This document shows positions 10,801-23,892 of a DNA stretch of 64,000 nucleotides, one piece after another; the first letter of the stretch is position 1, and the number at the start of each line of letters is the position of its first letter. The notes below the pieces were generated by a model. That model ran no database searches. It saw only the letters and a list, made by a program, of their open reading frames with translations, and had not been told where the DNA came from. The position numbers and the translations under genes were made by a program. Source of the stretch: Adiantum capillus-veneris (taxonomy: Eukaryota; Streptophyta; Polypodiopsida; Polypodiales; Pteridaceae); assembly GCA_014529385.2 (NCBI GenBank), contig CM043942.1, positions 104,856,141 to 104,920,140 on the forward strand, read 5' to 3'.

Positions 10801-13630
10801 AGCACAAGGACTTTTACCATCTTACCTTTGGAAGGGTGTGACGTCCTTTTTGGAATGCCCTGGTGACGACAAGAACGGTGTCGTGGTCGATTACAAGGCA
10901 AGAAAGGCAATGTTGAAGAACGAGAATGGTAGAGAGATTATTCTTGATGTAAAATTAAAGGGTGAGTTCGTCCCACTTGTATCTGCTTAATGAAATCCAG
11001 TCCTTTTGTTACTCAATCTACTTGAATGAGCTGAATGAAAAAAAAAAAACTTCAAATATGTTAGATCCAGAGAAGGAACAACAAGACTTTCTACAAGGTC
11101 AAGCCTATTGTTTCTCTGAGGGTTTGCTTGGAGAGTTACCTCCTCAATGACTTGAATATCACACGATTGATTTGATTCTTGGCGGCACACCACCGAACTG
11201 GCCACCTTACAGAGTAAGGAGAGCCCAAAATGAGGAAATTATGAACCAAGTGAAAGAGCTTCTGGAAAAGGGTCTTATTCAGCCTTGTACATCACCTTAT
11301 TGGTCGCCAGTGTTGCTTGTGTTGAAGAAAGATGGATCTAAAAGAATATGCGAGCTCTCAAGAAAATCACCATCAAGAACAAATTTCCAATACTCAGGAA
11401 TGATGATATACTAGACATGTTACATGCTTCTATATGCTTTAGCAGAATTGGCCTGAAATGTGGCTATCATCATATCAAGATCGCTCTTGGAGATGTATAT
11501 AAGACCGCATTCAGGATGTCCTTTGGATGGTACGAATATTTGGTGATGCCTTTTGGTCTCACAAATGCTTCTGCAACATTCAACAGTTCGATGGACAAAA
11601 TTTTTAGAGAGTAATGGTCATTTGTGGGCACCTTTTTCGATGATATCATTGTATTCTTCAAGAATGAAGCAGAGCATAAACACCATCGCTTACAAGTTTT
11701 TCAGGCATCATGGCAATGTAGATTGGTGCTTAAAGGAAAAAAGAGCAAGTTTGCCAGAGATGCACTTTTTGGGATACATCGTCTCTTCAAAGGGTGTAAA
11801 GATGGACCCTGAACCATTAGAGACTGGTCAGGTTTGAACAATGTACATGAAGCTCGTAGCTTTTTGGGCTTATGTTCGTACTACAGGTGGTTCATCTGAA
11901 AGTTCGTAGAGATTGCTTTTCCCCTACACACTGACTCAAAAACGAGTTCCCTTTACTTGGGGACCATCGAAAAATGCCGCATTCAAGACTCTTAACGAGA
12001 AATTGACAACTGGTCCGGTCTTGATTCTACGAGATTTGCATAAACAATTTGAGGTTTACTGTGATGTGTGCGGACGTAGTCTAGGGGCGGTCTTAATGGA
12101 GGAGGGCCATGTTGTAGTTTATGAGAGTAGAATGTTTTCACGACCAGAGTGGATTACACAGATCTACAGAAGGAGATATGGCAGTCATACATGTTACTCA
12201 GGAGTTGAGGAACAAGGTCTTGGCAGAGTGCCATGATCCACCTTTTGCTGGGCATAGCAGCATCGAAAGCACCTTGAAAGGTGTGGAAAAATATTTCTAT
12301 TGGCTTGGGCTCTAGAAAAGGATGTGGACAAGTTTGTCCGCAAATGTTTAGTGTGTCAGAAGGTCAAGTTTGACCGACACAAGGCACTTGGTCTCCTACA
12401 ACCTTTACCCATTTCTAATCAACCTTGGGAGAATATAGCAATGGACTTTATTTTTGATCTTCTAAAGACACAATGTGGCATGATGGCATTTGGACAGTCA
12501 TCGACCGCTTCAGTAAATAGGCTCACTTCGTTCCGATAAAGAAGACAGTTAAAGTGGATCATTTGGCTAATGCTTGTCTCGCAGATTTTCAGATTACATG
12601 GTATGCCTAAATCTATAGTTTCAAATAGAGGTTCCCACTTCATAAGTTTGTTTTAGAGAGCACTATGAGAGAGTATACGCACACGGCTTAAGTTCTCGTC
12701 CTTGTTTTATCCATAGACAGGTGGGCAGTCAGAGATAGCCAATTGAGTGGTTTTAGACTTGTTAAAGTCCTACATCTCTGATCAGAAGACTTAATGGGAA
12801 AAGTTTTTGCCCTTAGTGGAGTTTGCTTATAACAACACAGACCACACGTCTACGGGGAAGGCACCGTTTGAGATTATCAAGCGTGTCAGAAAGGTTCCAC
12901 CGATTCTGAGCACCAAAGATAAGATTTTTGAAACATATCAGTATACATAGGATTTGGACAGTGCTTTTGCTAAGTATAGGAGGCTTTGGAGAAGTCTCAA
13001 GCATGGTATAAGAAGGTAGCAGACAAGCATTGATGTGACTTGCAGCTGAAGGAGGATGATTTGGTGCTACTCAATTTTGAGAAAGCACGGTTACGAAAGT
13101 GGAAGGGTAAGGAGAGGCTTTTTCTAAATCAAGTATGCTATACTATCGATCTTTCCAGATACAGGAAGTTGGAACAGATTAATGATGCACCTTCAGATTG
13201 AGGCTACCAGATACTTGGAAGACTCACAATGCATTTCATGTGAGTCTATTGAGATCTTTTAAAGGTGAACTCTGGTGAGACAAACGAGAAACCAGAAGTA
13301 GAAGAGACGGAAGAGAAACTCATTGTGGAACAGCTCTCGGCTCACAAAGAAAGGAAAGTGAAGGGTAAACTGACACGATGGTTTTTGGCCAAGTTCAGGA
13401 ATTATCCGGCTCTTGATGCCAAGTGGATGGAGGAGGAGGACTTAGCAAACACTCCTCGGAGACTAGAGATTTATTGTAAGGTGCAGCGGAAGTGAATGTT
13501 GTTAGCGCTTAGGATGAGTGCTCCGAAATGTGCTCAAGGGTTCCTTTTACGTACGGAAGGGAGAGCCTTCCGTTCTTAGAGAGAGAGTGCAAGTGCAATG
13601 ATCACAAACAAAGTGAACGCTACTGTGAAT

Positions 13631-13723
<93 letters not shown>

Positions 13724-16292
13724 CGACACCAGATGGTTCTCAAACCCCCCTCCAAGCGCCCCCCTCTCTATGGTGAGAGAGGTCTATGCTATAGATTGCC
13801 CAAATCTCGTACAATGGTCTAGATGCTTTGAACTTGATGATGACAAGTCGACGACGACGATGGAGACTATGACAATGATGACGATGGCGACAATGGTGTT
13901 GTCGTCAAGATAGGGATCTGCGATGACAATGACGATGACGATGACGAAGATGTCGTCGTCAAGATAGGGACTGCGATGACGACGATGGTGTCAAGGCTGA
14001 AAACTGAAAACGCTAGATGCTGTGCTGGGGATCTGCTGCTGTGGCGGTACTGCGGCCTGAATCTGCAACTGCTTTGCCGGACTAGGGCTGAAATGCAAAA
14101 ACGCTGGCTGATCTGGTGAATTTTTTAAACTCTAGGTTGATCTGGTACTAGATGTAGAATCTGGCGAGCATCTGCAACCGGCTGGGTGCGGATTTTCGCG
14201 AGGCTAAGACTGAAAACTGAAAACGCTGGTGGTAGTGGCTGAAAACACTGATCATCTTCTAACGCTAGGGCTCTTGCTGAGGTGCTACCTAGTGTTGGGT
14301 GCCTGCCTCCTTGTGTCCCTGCTTCTTCTGTTTCTACTGACTGCCCAATGGTTTTCTTTTATACTTCTTTAGCAAATTGCCCTACTTACTTATCCAACAA
14401 AAGTTACTTATTAATAAATAAGTGAAAATTGTCTACTTTGGCAAAAAGGTTCTATGCTCTAGAAAATACTCATGATGGGTACTGAATGTCATGCTAAATG
14501 TCTACTTTGGTCAAAAAGGTTATATGTTCTGGAAAATGCTCATGATGGGTAATGAATGTCATGCTAATGATCCTACTGTGTGCAATCAGAGGGTATGCAA
14601 CTATTCTAAGTGCCTGGACATGCACGGCCTGCGCACAGGCTCACAAGGGTGCTAGAACACTTCTTGGGCTAACCTGAACCCTAGACTTGGGATAGCTTGT
14701 CCACATGCACGTAGGGTTAGATGTGCATGTGACATTTACCTTGAGGCTTTTGGTTTAGCACCGACTATTCCAAGAGTTACGGCTGAATCAACAGGTTGAA
14801 TCTTTCATTTGACGTGTGCTTGGTTTGAACTCTATGCTATCACATGATCTGATCTATGGTATTTGACCTAGTCAACCCATCTGATCATTTGACATCCAAG
14901 TCTGAACTGTTCAGTTACTTTGAGTCTCTAGAATATCCTTCAAGCCTCCAGCTCATTCCAGGGACTAAACCCAAAGAAGTATGAAAGACCTTTGGATGTT
15001 CTTGATATTTATGACAGAGTGAAGGGAGAAGCAAGTGTCATAAGTGAGTTTGGAAACAATTGCATCAAGAGGCTCTTCTTTACATTTACCCGAGACTGTT
15101 GACTTGGCTTTTCCACATTGGGGAAAACAAGAGCAAACAAGGACGATGTTTCAATGACAAAGGGATCGCAATGTTTGTGTATACATTTGGTAGAAGCCTT
15201 GCACATATGGACTTAGGATGCTATGAATCTCTAGTACACTTCTATAAACAAATCTGTTCCCACTGTAGTGATTGTTCTACTTATATTTGCTTCTTATGCA
15301 GTTGTTTCCTTTGGTGCTGCACTTGGGTTTGCTTTATATGGAGGAAGGTACCAATTATTGGATTCTGTTGAAGCTTTGATCACTTGCGGAAAAACTTCTG
15401 TTATTTGTTAACTATTTCAGGTTATTTCTAATGCTGAGGAGGTTTCCAGTTGAATCTAAAGGTCGCCAGAAGAAATTGCGTGAGGTAATATAGTTGATAG
15501 GTCTGTCTAGGCTTTTCTACTGCTTAGTTATTAGGAGTTCAGCATATGAACCACTTTTTCATGTGTCTCTCTCTCTTGATTGTGCAAGGAAAAGGTCCCT
15601 TCTAATTGTTAAAGGTCGCTGCACTACAAATTTTCAAATTGCTAAGAAATATAGAATGTGCATGCTCCCAGCCTCAAATTAGGGAGAAATGGGAAATGCT
15701 TTATAACTCCTCTGCAGCCAATAAACCAAACCCTGGATTGTGTCGATCTCTCTTGATTGTGCAAGGAAAAGGTCAGCACGGTACAAAATTTCAAATTGCC
15801 AGCCTCAAATTAGGGAGAAATGTTAAATGCTTTATAACTCCTCTGCAACCAATAAACTAAACCCTGGATTACGTTTAGAGTGGTTGATTAATCTCAAGAT
15901 CTGGCTCTGCTTCCCACATGGGCAGGCAGTTCTTCACACACTTCTTTATAGCTTGCACTTGGAAATATCTCCTATCAGGCCGCCTCTGAATGATTGATTT
16001 GATCAACTTTAAGTGGGTGCTCTTTGACTGCAGCAATAGGCCTCAGGTTGTTACTATATCGATCTCATTCTTTTTTTCTGAGCAGGTTGGATTTATAACA
16101 GCTGTATGCTTCTCATGTTTCTTCATTAGAACTGTGGTGGTGAGGCTTGTCAAAAATCTCTCATTTAGAGTGAATTAGGAGCTCACATGGTTAATAATCT
16201 GCGGAATTTTTCAGGTTGCCATATCAGCCTTTAATGAAGTTGCTGACTTGAACGTGCTAAATCATCCTCTTCTCAATCTGGTCTATTACATG
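7870..16292 (+). CDS. TOM1/TOM3/THH1-like seven-transmembrane protein, nine internal exons
   Basis: Nine exons join in phase without a stop and end at GT/AG sites: 7870-7960, 8066-8118, 8185-8277, 8374-8445, 8519-8591, 15302-15347, 15421-15484, 16086-16139 and 16215-16292 (624 nt, 208 codons). Telling stretches are [72 protein letters not shown] and [11 protein letters not shown]. The order and spacing fit the plant TOM1/TOM3/THH1 family, multi-pass membrane proteins known in Arabidopsis as host factors for tobamovirus RNA replication at the tonoplast. The hydrophobic stretches would be the middle to late membrane spans. The N-terminal part and the last 20-30 residues are missing here. Exons 5 and 6 are 6.7 kb apart because of element D. 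Intact exons suggest a working gene with huge introns; a pseudogene that lost its ends is the alternative. Confidence 0.88.
8592..9467. other. Start of TOM1-like intron 5, before element D
   Basis: This runs from the GTAAAC donor at 8592 to the first gag homology of D. No gene is seen. Near 9437-9466 it contains a copy of the motif agggttagatgtgcacatgaca, also seen at the edge of the solo LTR at 14713-14734. This hints that the left LTR of D, or another LTR, ended here and has been lost. Confidence 0.5.
13475..14734 (-). repeat. Solo LTR of family C inside the chromodomain of D
   Basis: The segment begins TGTAAGGTGCAGCGG and ends ATGTGCATGTGACA, with flanks tttat (13470-13474) and tttac (14735-14739), a 5-bp target duplication with one change. 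Its left 110 bp match the C LTR at 5496. No internal domain is present. Removing it restores the D reading frame [11 protein letters not shown], which proves it is an insertion. The orientation comes from the C primer site, which puts the TGTAAGG edge at the 3' end of the LTR. It includes a (GA)n tract and an imperfect GAY-rich stretch at 13838-13990. Confidence 0.85.
13630..13720. repeat. (GA)n microsatellite in the solo LTR
   Basis: About 90 bp of GA with one AA interruption near 13644. It sits at a place similar to the (GA)n of the C LTR (5663-5730), so it belongs to the LTR family. Confidence 0.95.
14799..15301. other. TOM1-like intron 5, after element D
   Basis: From the D stop codon to the acceptor TTATGCAG at 15301. 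A frame of about 40 codons (near 14980-15105) is open but matches nothing I recognise. The right LTR of D is not visible. Confidence 0.45.
15565..15872. repeat. Intronic direct tandem duplication, about 180-bp period
   Basis: The string ctcttgattgtgcaaggaaa occurs near 15574 and 15752, and agcctcaaattagggagaaa near 15669 and 15800. The two units have small internal deletions. It lies in the intron between exons 7 and 8 and does not touch the splice sites. Confidence 0.8.
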
Positions 16293-16995
16293 GTAAGAAA
16301 TACTTTCTTTGAAATTCACTTTCAAACATTGTTTGGCTTCTGATACCTAAATATTAGCTAGACGTTTTGACAACGGAATCTGCTGATACAATGACAAGGG
16401 CCTTTTTGGATGCCTTTCTTGGAAACTGCAGTCTGAGCTAAATGTAAACAGCATCAGACTAGCCCCACTGCCAAGCATGTGTATATATCCCTCTCCCCCC
16501 CCCCCCCCCCCCCCCCACCCCAAAAAAAAGAAAAAAAAAAAGAAAAAAGAAATCCTGTTAAGAAAAAAGCCCCCTAAAAAGAAGGGCAAACAACCTTGGC
16601 CAAAAAAACCTTTTTCCTCTGAGGAAGGTTGTCTTTGAACTTTTGGGACCACCTATGAACATGAATCGGACAAATATCTGACCATAGCCACCATTTGGTA
16701 GAACCCCTAGCTCAGGTTGACTCATGTTACTCCCATACATCTGGCCTCACCCCTCGAGGTGCATTGTCCAAGTCTCTTTACTAGCACTCTAGTTATGGTG
16801 GTTGATCCTAGAAATTGGGCCTAGGGCCCCCTTTTTGAGGTGTCTGCTGACTAAATTTTCTATATTAGATCCCCTTTTCTTAGTGAGGACATGCCATATG
16901 TTCCCTTCTGGTGATCTGCCAATTGGGGCTGTCTTGATGGGTCGACACATGACAGAAATGGTTAGGTCACAACGCAATCAAATGCATAATCATTT
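16293..16995. other. Beginning of the last TOM1-like intron, unassigned
   Basis: Starts with the donor GTAAGA after exon 9. It contains an interrupted C-rich tract at 16495-16520 followed by A-rich sequence, and no recognisable gene. The terminal TOM1-like exon is not found here or further on, so the intron would have to pass all the downstream elements, or the 3' end is lost. Confidence 0.5.
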
Positions 16996-20280
<3,285 letters not shown>

Positions 20281-20711
20281 CAGAGCTCCCCCCCGTCTCA
20301 CACCAGAGGCACATTGATTGACCGAGCGATTGAACTGGGGAAATCCAGGCGCCCACGATTGCGCAGGACTACACAACATCGACGGAGGCTACGTCAAAAG
20401 ATTCAGAGCACGCTGGCCAGGCATGAACGACGCCCGGTCAGATACTAACCATGGAGGAAATTGATGAGATTCGCCAATGACCGATGCTAGATCTTTTGTG
20501 ATTCAGCTATCCCAACTAGCCGCCCATTTTTGCTTAGTTTTTCGGCTTAGCTCACATCGACCTATCTAGAATCCCATAATATATATCTTTGTTTTGTACT
20601 GTTGATTAGGTTATTTTGTTACTCTGACTTTGTATCAGATCCACCACCTTGTAACTTTCTGGTCTCATAGGTCACTATGGCCTTTTGAAGACGTTAATAT
20701 AACATTTCATT

Positions 20712-20714
<3 letters not shown>
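20281..20714 (+). mobile_element. LINE copy 2: 3' UTR and TTTCA tail
   Basis: 434 bp without a gene between the ORF2 stop and a (TC)n tract. The end (ggtctcataggtcactatgg ... aacatttcatttca) is shared with copy 1. This defines the family's 3' end: no poly(A), but TTTCA repeats that grade into (TC)n. Confidence 0.75.
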
Positions 20715-20808
<94 letters not shown>

Positions 20809-20822
20809 GTGCGCGCGCGCGC
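20715..20822. repeat. (TC)n plus short (GC)n at a LINE/LINE junction
   Basis: About 92 bp of TC (20715-20806), then a GC-alternating stretch (20807-20822). It starts at the LINE copy 2 tail and stops where LINE copy 3 homology begins (gcactatcatggtcgg). Confidence 0.95.
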
Positions 20823-21428
20823 ACTATCATGGTCGGACACCCATTGGCATGGTTATACGCATCCATTATTGAGCAGCAATTGAGTAGATGGTCAGAGAGA
20901 GAGGGTGTATGGGCAGCGGGACATGCGGGTCTCATGAGAGGTTTCTTTACCCTTGATCATATTTTGACACTTCCATTATTGAGGAGGGGAGATCACATGG
21001 AGACGGCTCTATTGTCGCTTTGTGGATTTCCGCAAAGCCTTTGATTGCAGGAGATGGGGGTACCCACAGAGTTGATTTGGGGAATCATGGCTCTATACAG
21101 GTCAATGGTGAGGCATGTATGCACTCTAGAGGGGATTTCTGATTTGGTCCACTCCACTGTCAGGGTGAAACAGGGCTGCTCGCTATCTCCTACACTATTG
21201 GTATGTATGTGGATGAGGTTTCTGACTACATTGAGAGGGATGGTGATAGAGGAGCACAACTGGCAAGGACGTGGATCCCACTATTGTTATATGCTGACGA
21301 TATTGTGATTGCCTCCGTTCCGGAACTCCTTGGGTGCACCCTCCCTATCTCACACACCGATAGAGATCAATAGACTCATACGCTAGGATCTGATTCAGCT
21401 AGATACCAGGAGCACATGGATACAGCGG
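20823..21428 (+). pseudogene. LINE copy 3: RT fragment with internal deletion
   Basis: The translation matches the RT of the minus-strand LINE at 61141-62217: [40 protein letters not shown] and VKQGCSLSPTLL, but with frameshifts. After LLYADDIVIA (about 21310) it jumps to sequence like 19685-19790 of LINE copy 2, so the middle of ORF2 is deleted. At 21429 it joins LTR G, so the 3' end is missing too. Confidence 0.8.
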
Positions 21429-21782
21429 ACATGCTGTACGGACAGCCCTTGGGGGCGCTAGCTTTTGGGACTCTAGATGCTTTTAGAACCTATGCTTTTC
21501 ATGTAATTGCTTTTGGGCATGGGCAAGGGCCTTTATAAGTGGTGCCAAGGCCTCTTCTTCGGGCAGGTAAGCTTGGGAGCTTTCCAAAGAGAGGACCCTT
21601 GGACATTGTGCTTGTTGGACCTTAATAAATAAAGAAATACCGAGAAGGGGCGCTAGTCTTTGGGTAGGCATGGATCTCCGCCTTGTCATGTCGTCTCTTT
21701 CTTTCAATTTTGTTCATTTGTTTCAGTTTCTCTCACGTGTGTTTCTCTAGATCTTCGGCTTGGAGTGTTCAAGTCTATTACA
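21429..21782 (+). repeat. 5' LTR remnant of element G
   Basis: Aligns with the downstream LTR G (22186-22930): gctgtacggac, cctcttctt and gagaggaccct blocks, the R module at 21636-21666 with AATAAA just before it, and a tctagatctt block. It ends TATTACA followed by G and TGGTA, the edge also found on the minus strand at 61055 (element M). The left part is missing. Confidence 0.7.
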
Positions 21783-21900
21783 GTGGTAATTTATGTGGTC
21801 TAGTACGTCGGTACTTAGAGTCAGTGTCTGCCGAACTGGTTTTTTTTCTATGTTTGTTTTCCAGGCATAATCGAGGGCAATTATTCTTTCAAGAGGGGGG
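21783..21900 (+). mobile_element. Collapsed internal region of G with polypurine tract
   Basis: Only about 118 bp separate the two LTRs. It holds the start of a PBS (TGGTA, then diverged), a stretch like the pre-PPT part of E (25925-26030), and the tract TTTCAAGAGGGGGG (21887-21900) that primes plus-strand DNA. All coding sequence is deleted. Confidence 0.7.
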
Positions 21901-22930
21901 TACGTCACAAAGTGATGACGTGGCATGGCCTAAAGGACGAAAGGGGGCCTAAAACCTAGCAAAAGAGGCAGAAGAAGTTTACCAACTTATAGGACTCTTC
22001 CGAGTGGCACAGAAGGGATTAGGTTTTAAATCTAACCCAAAAGTCGTTCAACTTATGGTACCCCCGACTGAGGGGCCTAAAATCTTAAAAATAAAAACAG
22101 GGAACAAAATTACGTAGCCAACTAATGACGTGGCAGGCTGTACGGACGTCTGCGATTTGTGCTGCACCGCGTTCATAGGTTGACGTGGCATGCTGTACGG
22201 ACGGCCCTTGGGGACGCTAGCTTTGGGACTACAGATGCTTTTAGAATCTATGCTTTTCATGTAGTTTCTTTTTGGAACTGTCTCGCCAACTGCATCTTGT
22301 TTGTAGCGCATTGCTCCACACTTAGGACACGACAGACAATCTGCAAATTCATTGCGAAAAAGAATGCAATCATTTGGACATGCATGAATCTTGTTGTAGT
22401 CCAAGCCAACTAAGGTCAGAAGTTGCTTTACGTTTGGCCTGGAGGGGGGCATTTCATTGCCAGCCGGGAGAAGTTGCTCCAGCAATAACCTGTTTAAGCC
22501 ACATTAAATTAAAATTAAAGCTCTCCGAGCACATCACCGTTGCAATCGGAAAATCTCTTTTGTAAATTACGTACCTAAACAAAGCAGTGACGCTTGCATC
22601 TGACCACCCGTACACTGACTGAAGATTCAAAAACGCCAGACAAGTACGAAGCACAGATATTTTGGCGCCTTCATAGATTGGTTGACGTGCCAACTTTCTC
22701 AACATGTCTTTAGCCCGGATCCCTTATATAAGTGTGCCAGGGCCTCTTCTTTGGGGACATTAGCTTGGGAGTTTGCCAGAGAGAGGACCCTCGGACATTG
22801 TTACCGAGAAGGAGCGCCACTCTTTGGGGCCAGTGCTTCTGGTTGCGGAACTCCGTTGTGCCGTGTTGTCTTTTTCTTTGAGTTTTGTTCAATCGTTTCA
22901 GTTTCTCGTGTGCATGCTGCTCTAGATCTT
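21901..22930 (+). repeat. 3' LTR of element G, split by a CACTA transposase piece
   Basis: Starts TACGTCACAAAG directly after the PPT and has several TGACGTGGCA copies (about 21914, 22124, 22181). It is homologous to the 5' remnant on both sides of the foreign block at 22278-22705 and carries the R module at 22801-22831. It is cut at 22930 by gypsy F sequence before its natural end. Confidence 0.7.
22278..22705 (-). pseudogene. CACTA (En/Spm) TNP2-type transposase fragment with intact intron
   Basis: Minus strand: exon a 22705-22575 (PIYEGAKISVLRTCLAFLNL, YGWSDASVTALF), intron 22574-22490 (85 bp, GTACGT...AACAG), exon b 22489 to about 22278 (LLPAGNEMPPSRP, DYNKIHACPNDCILFRNEF, CPKCGAMRYK). 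Spliced, it reads without a stop. The YEGAK, GWSD, LLP-GN, KIHACPNDC and CPKCG elements in this order are the N-terminal part of TNP2-type transposases of plant CACTA transposons. It sits inside LTR G, replacing a few bases. No CACTA ends are visible, so it is a captured fragment and not a full transposon. Confidence 0.82.
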
Positions 22931-23294
22931 ACACAAACCACCAACTTTCTCATAAAATTGGGACCACCTTGCCTGGCGGTCACTCCAATGTGCACTAAGC
23001 ATAGACTCGAGCCACTTGAGAGCTTGATGATCCATATGAAAATCTCTACCATAAAAAAATGCTTCGAATGCTTTAAGGAATGAAATGACAGAGAGAAGTT
23101 CCTTATTGTACACTGAGTAATTCTTGTTCGCATTGTTTAACTTTCTATTGAGAAATGCAAGCGGACGGCGATGCTGCTGGAGCACGCCGTTTATGGCTTG
23201 CTCGCATCCATGCATACCTCAAGGGATCATCCCAAAAGGCAAGGATGAGACACGGAGCAGAGGTCATTGCAACCTTGAGATCTGCCTCGAGCAA
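22931..23294 (-). pseudogene. Gypsy F: RNase H portion
   Basis: The minus-strand frame reads MTSAPCLILAFWDDPLRYA, then RRPLAFLNRKLNNANKNYSV, ELLSVISFLKAFEAFFYGRD and ALKWLESM, the RNase H of a Ty3/gypsy pol, continuing upstream at 26574 on the other side of element E. It is cut at 22930 by LTR G. Frameshifts occur near 23210. No LTR can be assigned. Confidence 0.8.
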
Positions 23295-23828
23295 TGTCAC
23301 AAATTGATGACGTGGCATGACCACTTGGGTAGCTGATGTGGCAGAAATCCCGAAAAACGCGTTGACATGCTGACGTGGCAGGTAGCCCGCGTTTCACACT
23401 GACAGGTGTTGACGCGGCACATTGTACGGACGTCCGTAATTCGCACTGACAGCGCTGACGTGGTAGCCCGAAAATTGCGTCGACTGATTTTGGCAGTTTA
23501 TTGCTTTTGGGACAGTTTGTTTTGAGTTTGATGATTTTTGGGGCTTTGCTTTTGGGCATCCCTTGTAAGAATAAAAGAGCCATAAGGGTCTCACTCTTCA
23601 GAGCATTTGGACGCAGAGTCTGAGAGCTGAGGACGCGCGGGAGTTGTTCTTTGCTCATTCATTAATATAAAAGAATACCGAAAGGGGCGCCAGTCTTGGG
23701 GCCAATAACTTTGGGCATGGAACTACGCGAGGCTGTCTACTCAGATTTTAAAATTGTGAAGTACTTTTTAAGCAATTCTTTATGTGTCGTGTTGGATTCT
23801 CGACTTGGGGGTAACCAAGCATGTGACA
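23295..23828 (+). repeat. 5' LTR of E
   Basis: Begins TGTCACAAATTGATGACGTGG and ends CATGTGACA. TGACGTGGCA-like boxes recur at about 23304, 23361, 23412 and 23456. A TTAATATAAAAGAATACCG stretch leads into the R module (23674-23703). Confidence 0.9.
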
Positions 23829-23829
23829 G

Positions 23830-23841
23830 TGGTATCAGAGC
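23830..23841 (+). promoter_or_regulatory. Primer-binding site of E
   Basis: TGGTATCAGAGC one base after the LTR, complementary to the 3' end of initiator tRNA-Met. Confidence 0.93.
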
Positions 23842-23892
23842 ACGATCGATTTCTCTTCTACCGGGAAATCCAATCCTCTTACCACGACACAC

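Larger units (their letters stand above)
9468..14798 (+). mobile_element. Decayed Ty3/gypsy chromovirus D in a TOM1-like intron
   Basis: Homology is continuous but frame-broken. Gag spans about 9475-10190 ([15 protein letters not shown]). A spoiled knuckle lies at 10396-10440 ([14 protein letters not shown], with His and last Cys lost), then protease remnants ([13 protein letters not shown]) near 10620. RT spans about 11200-11830 ([23 protein letters not shown]) and RNase H 11910-12160, shortened before the next domain. Integrase follows at 12180-12760 ([28 protein letters not shown]), then a chromodomain at 13330-13474 ([16 protein letters not shown]). The chromodomain reading resumes at 14737 after the inserted solo LTR and stops at 14796-14798. 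Many stops and shifts show an old copy. Neither LTR is recognisable. It sits in the host gene's sense orientation. Confidence 0.85.

Noticed and set aside
14980-15110. Possible extra exon or hAT-like piece in TOM1-like intron 5
   Set aside because: The open frame is short, lacks family motifs, and the exons on both sides already join in phase.
16300-16995. Search for the final TOM1-like exon
   Set aside because: No stretch with a PSALVLxILRKLPPK-like ending and a splice acceptor was found; reported as missing.
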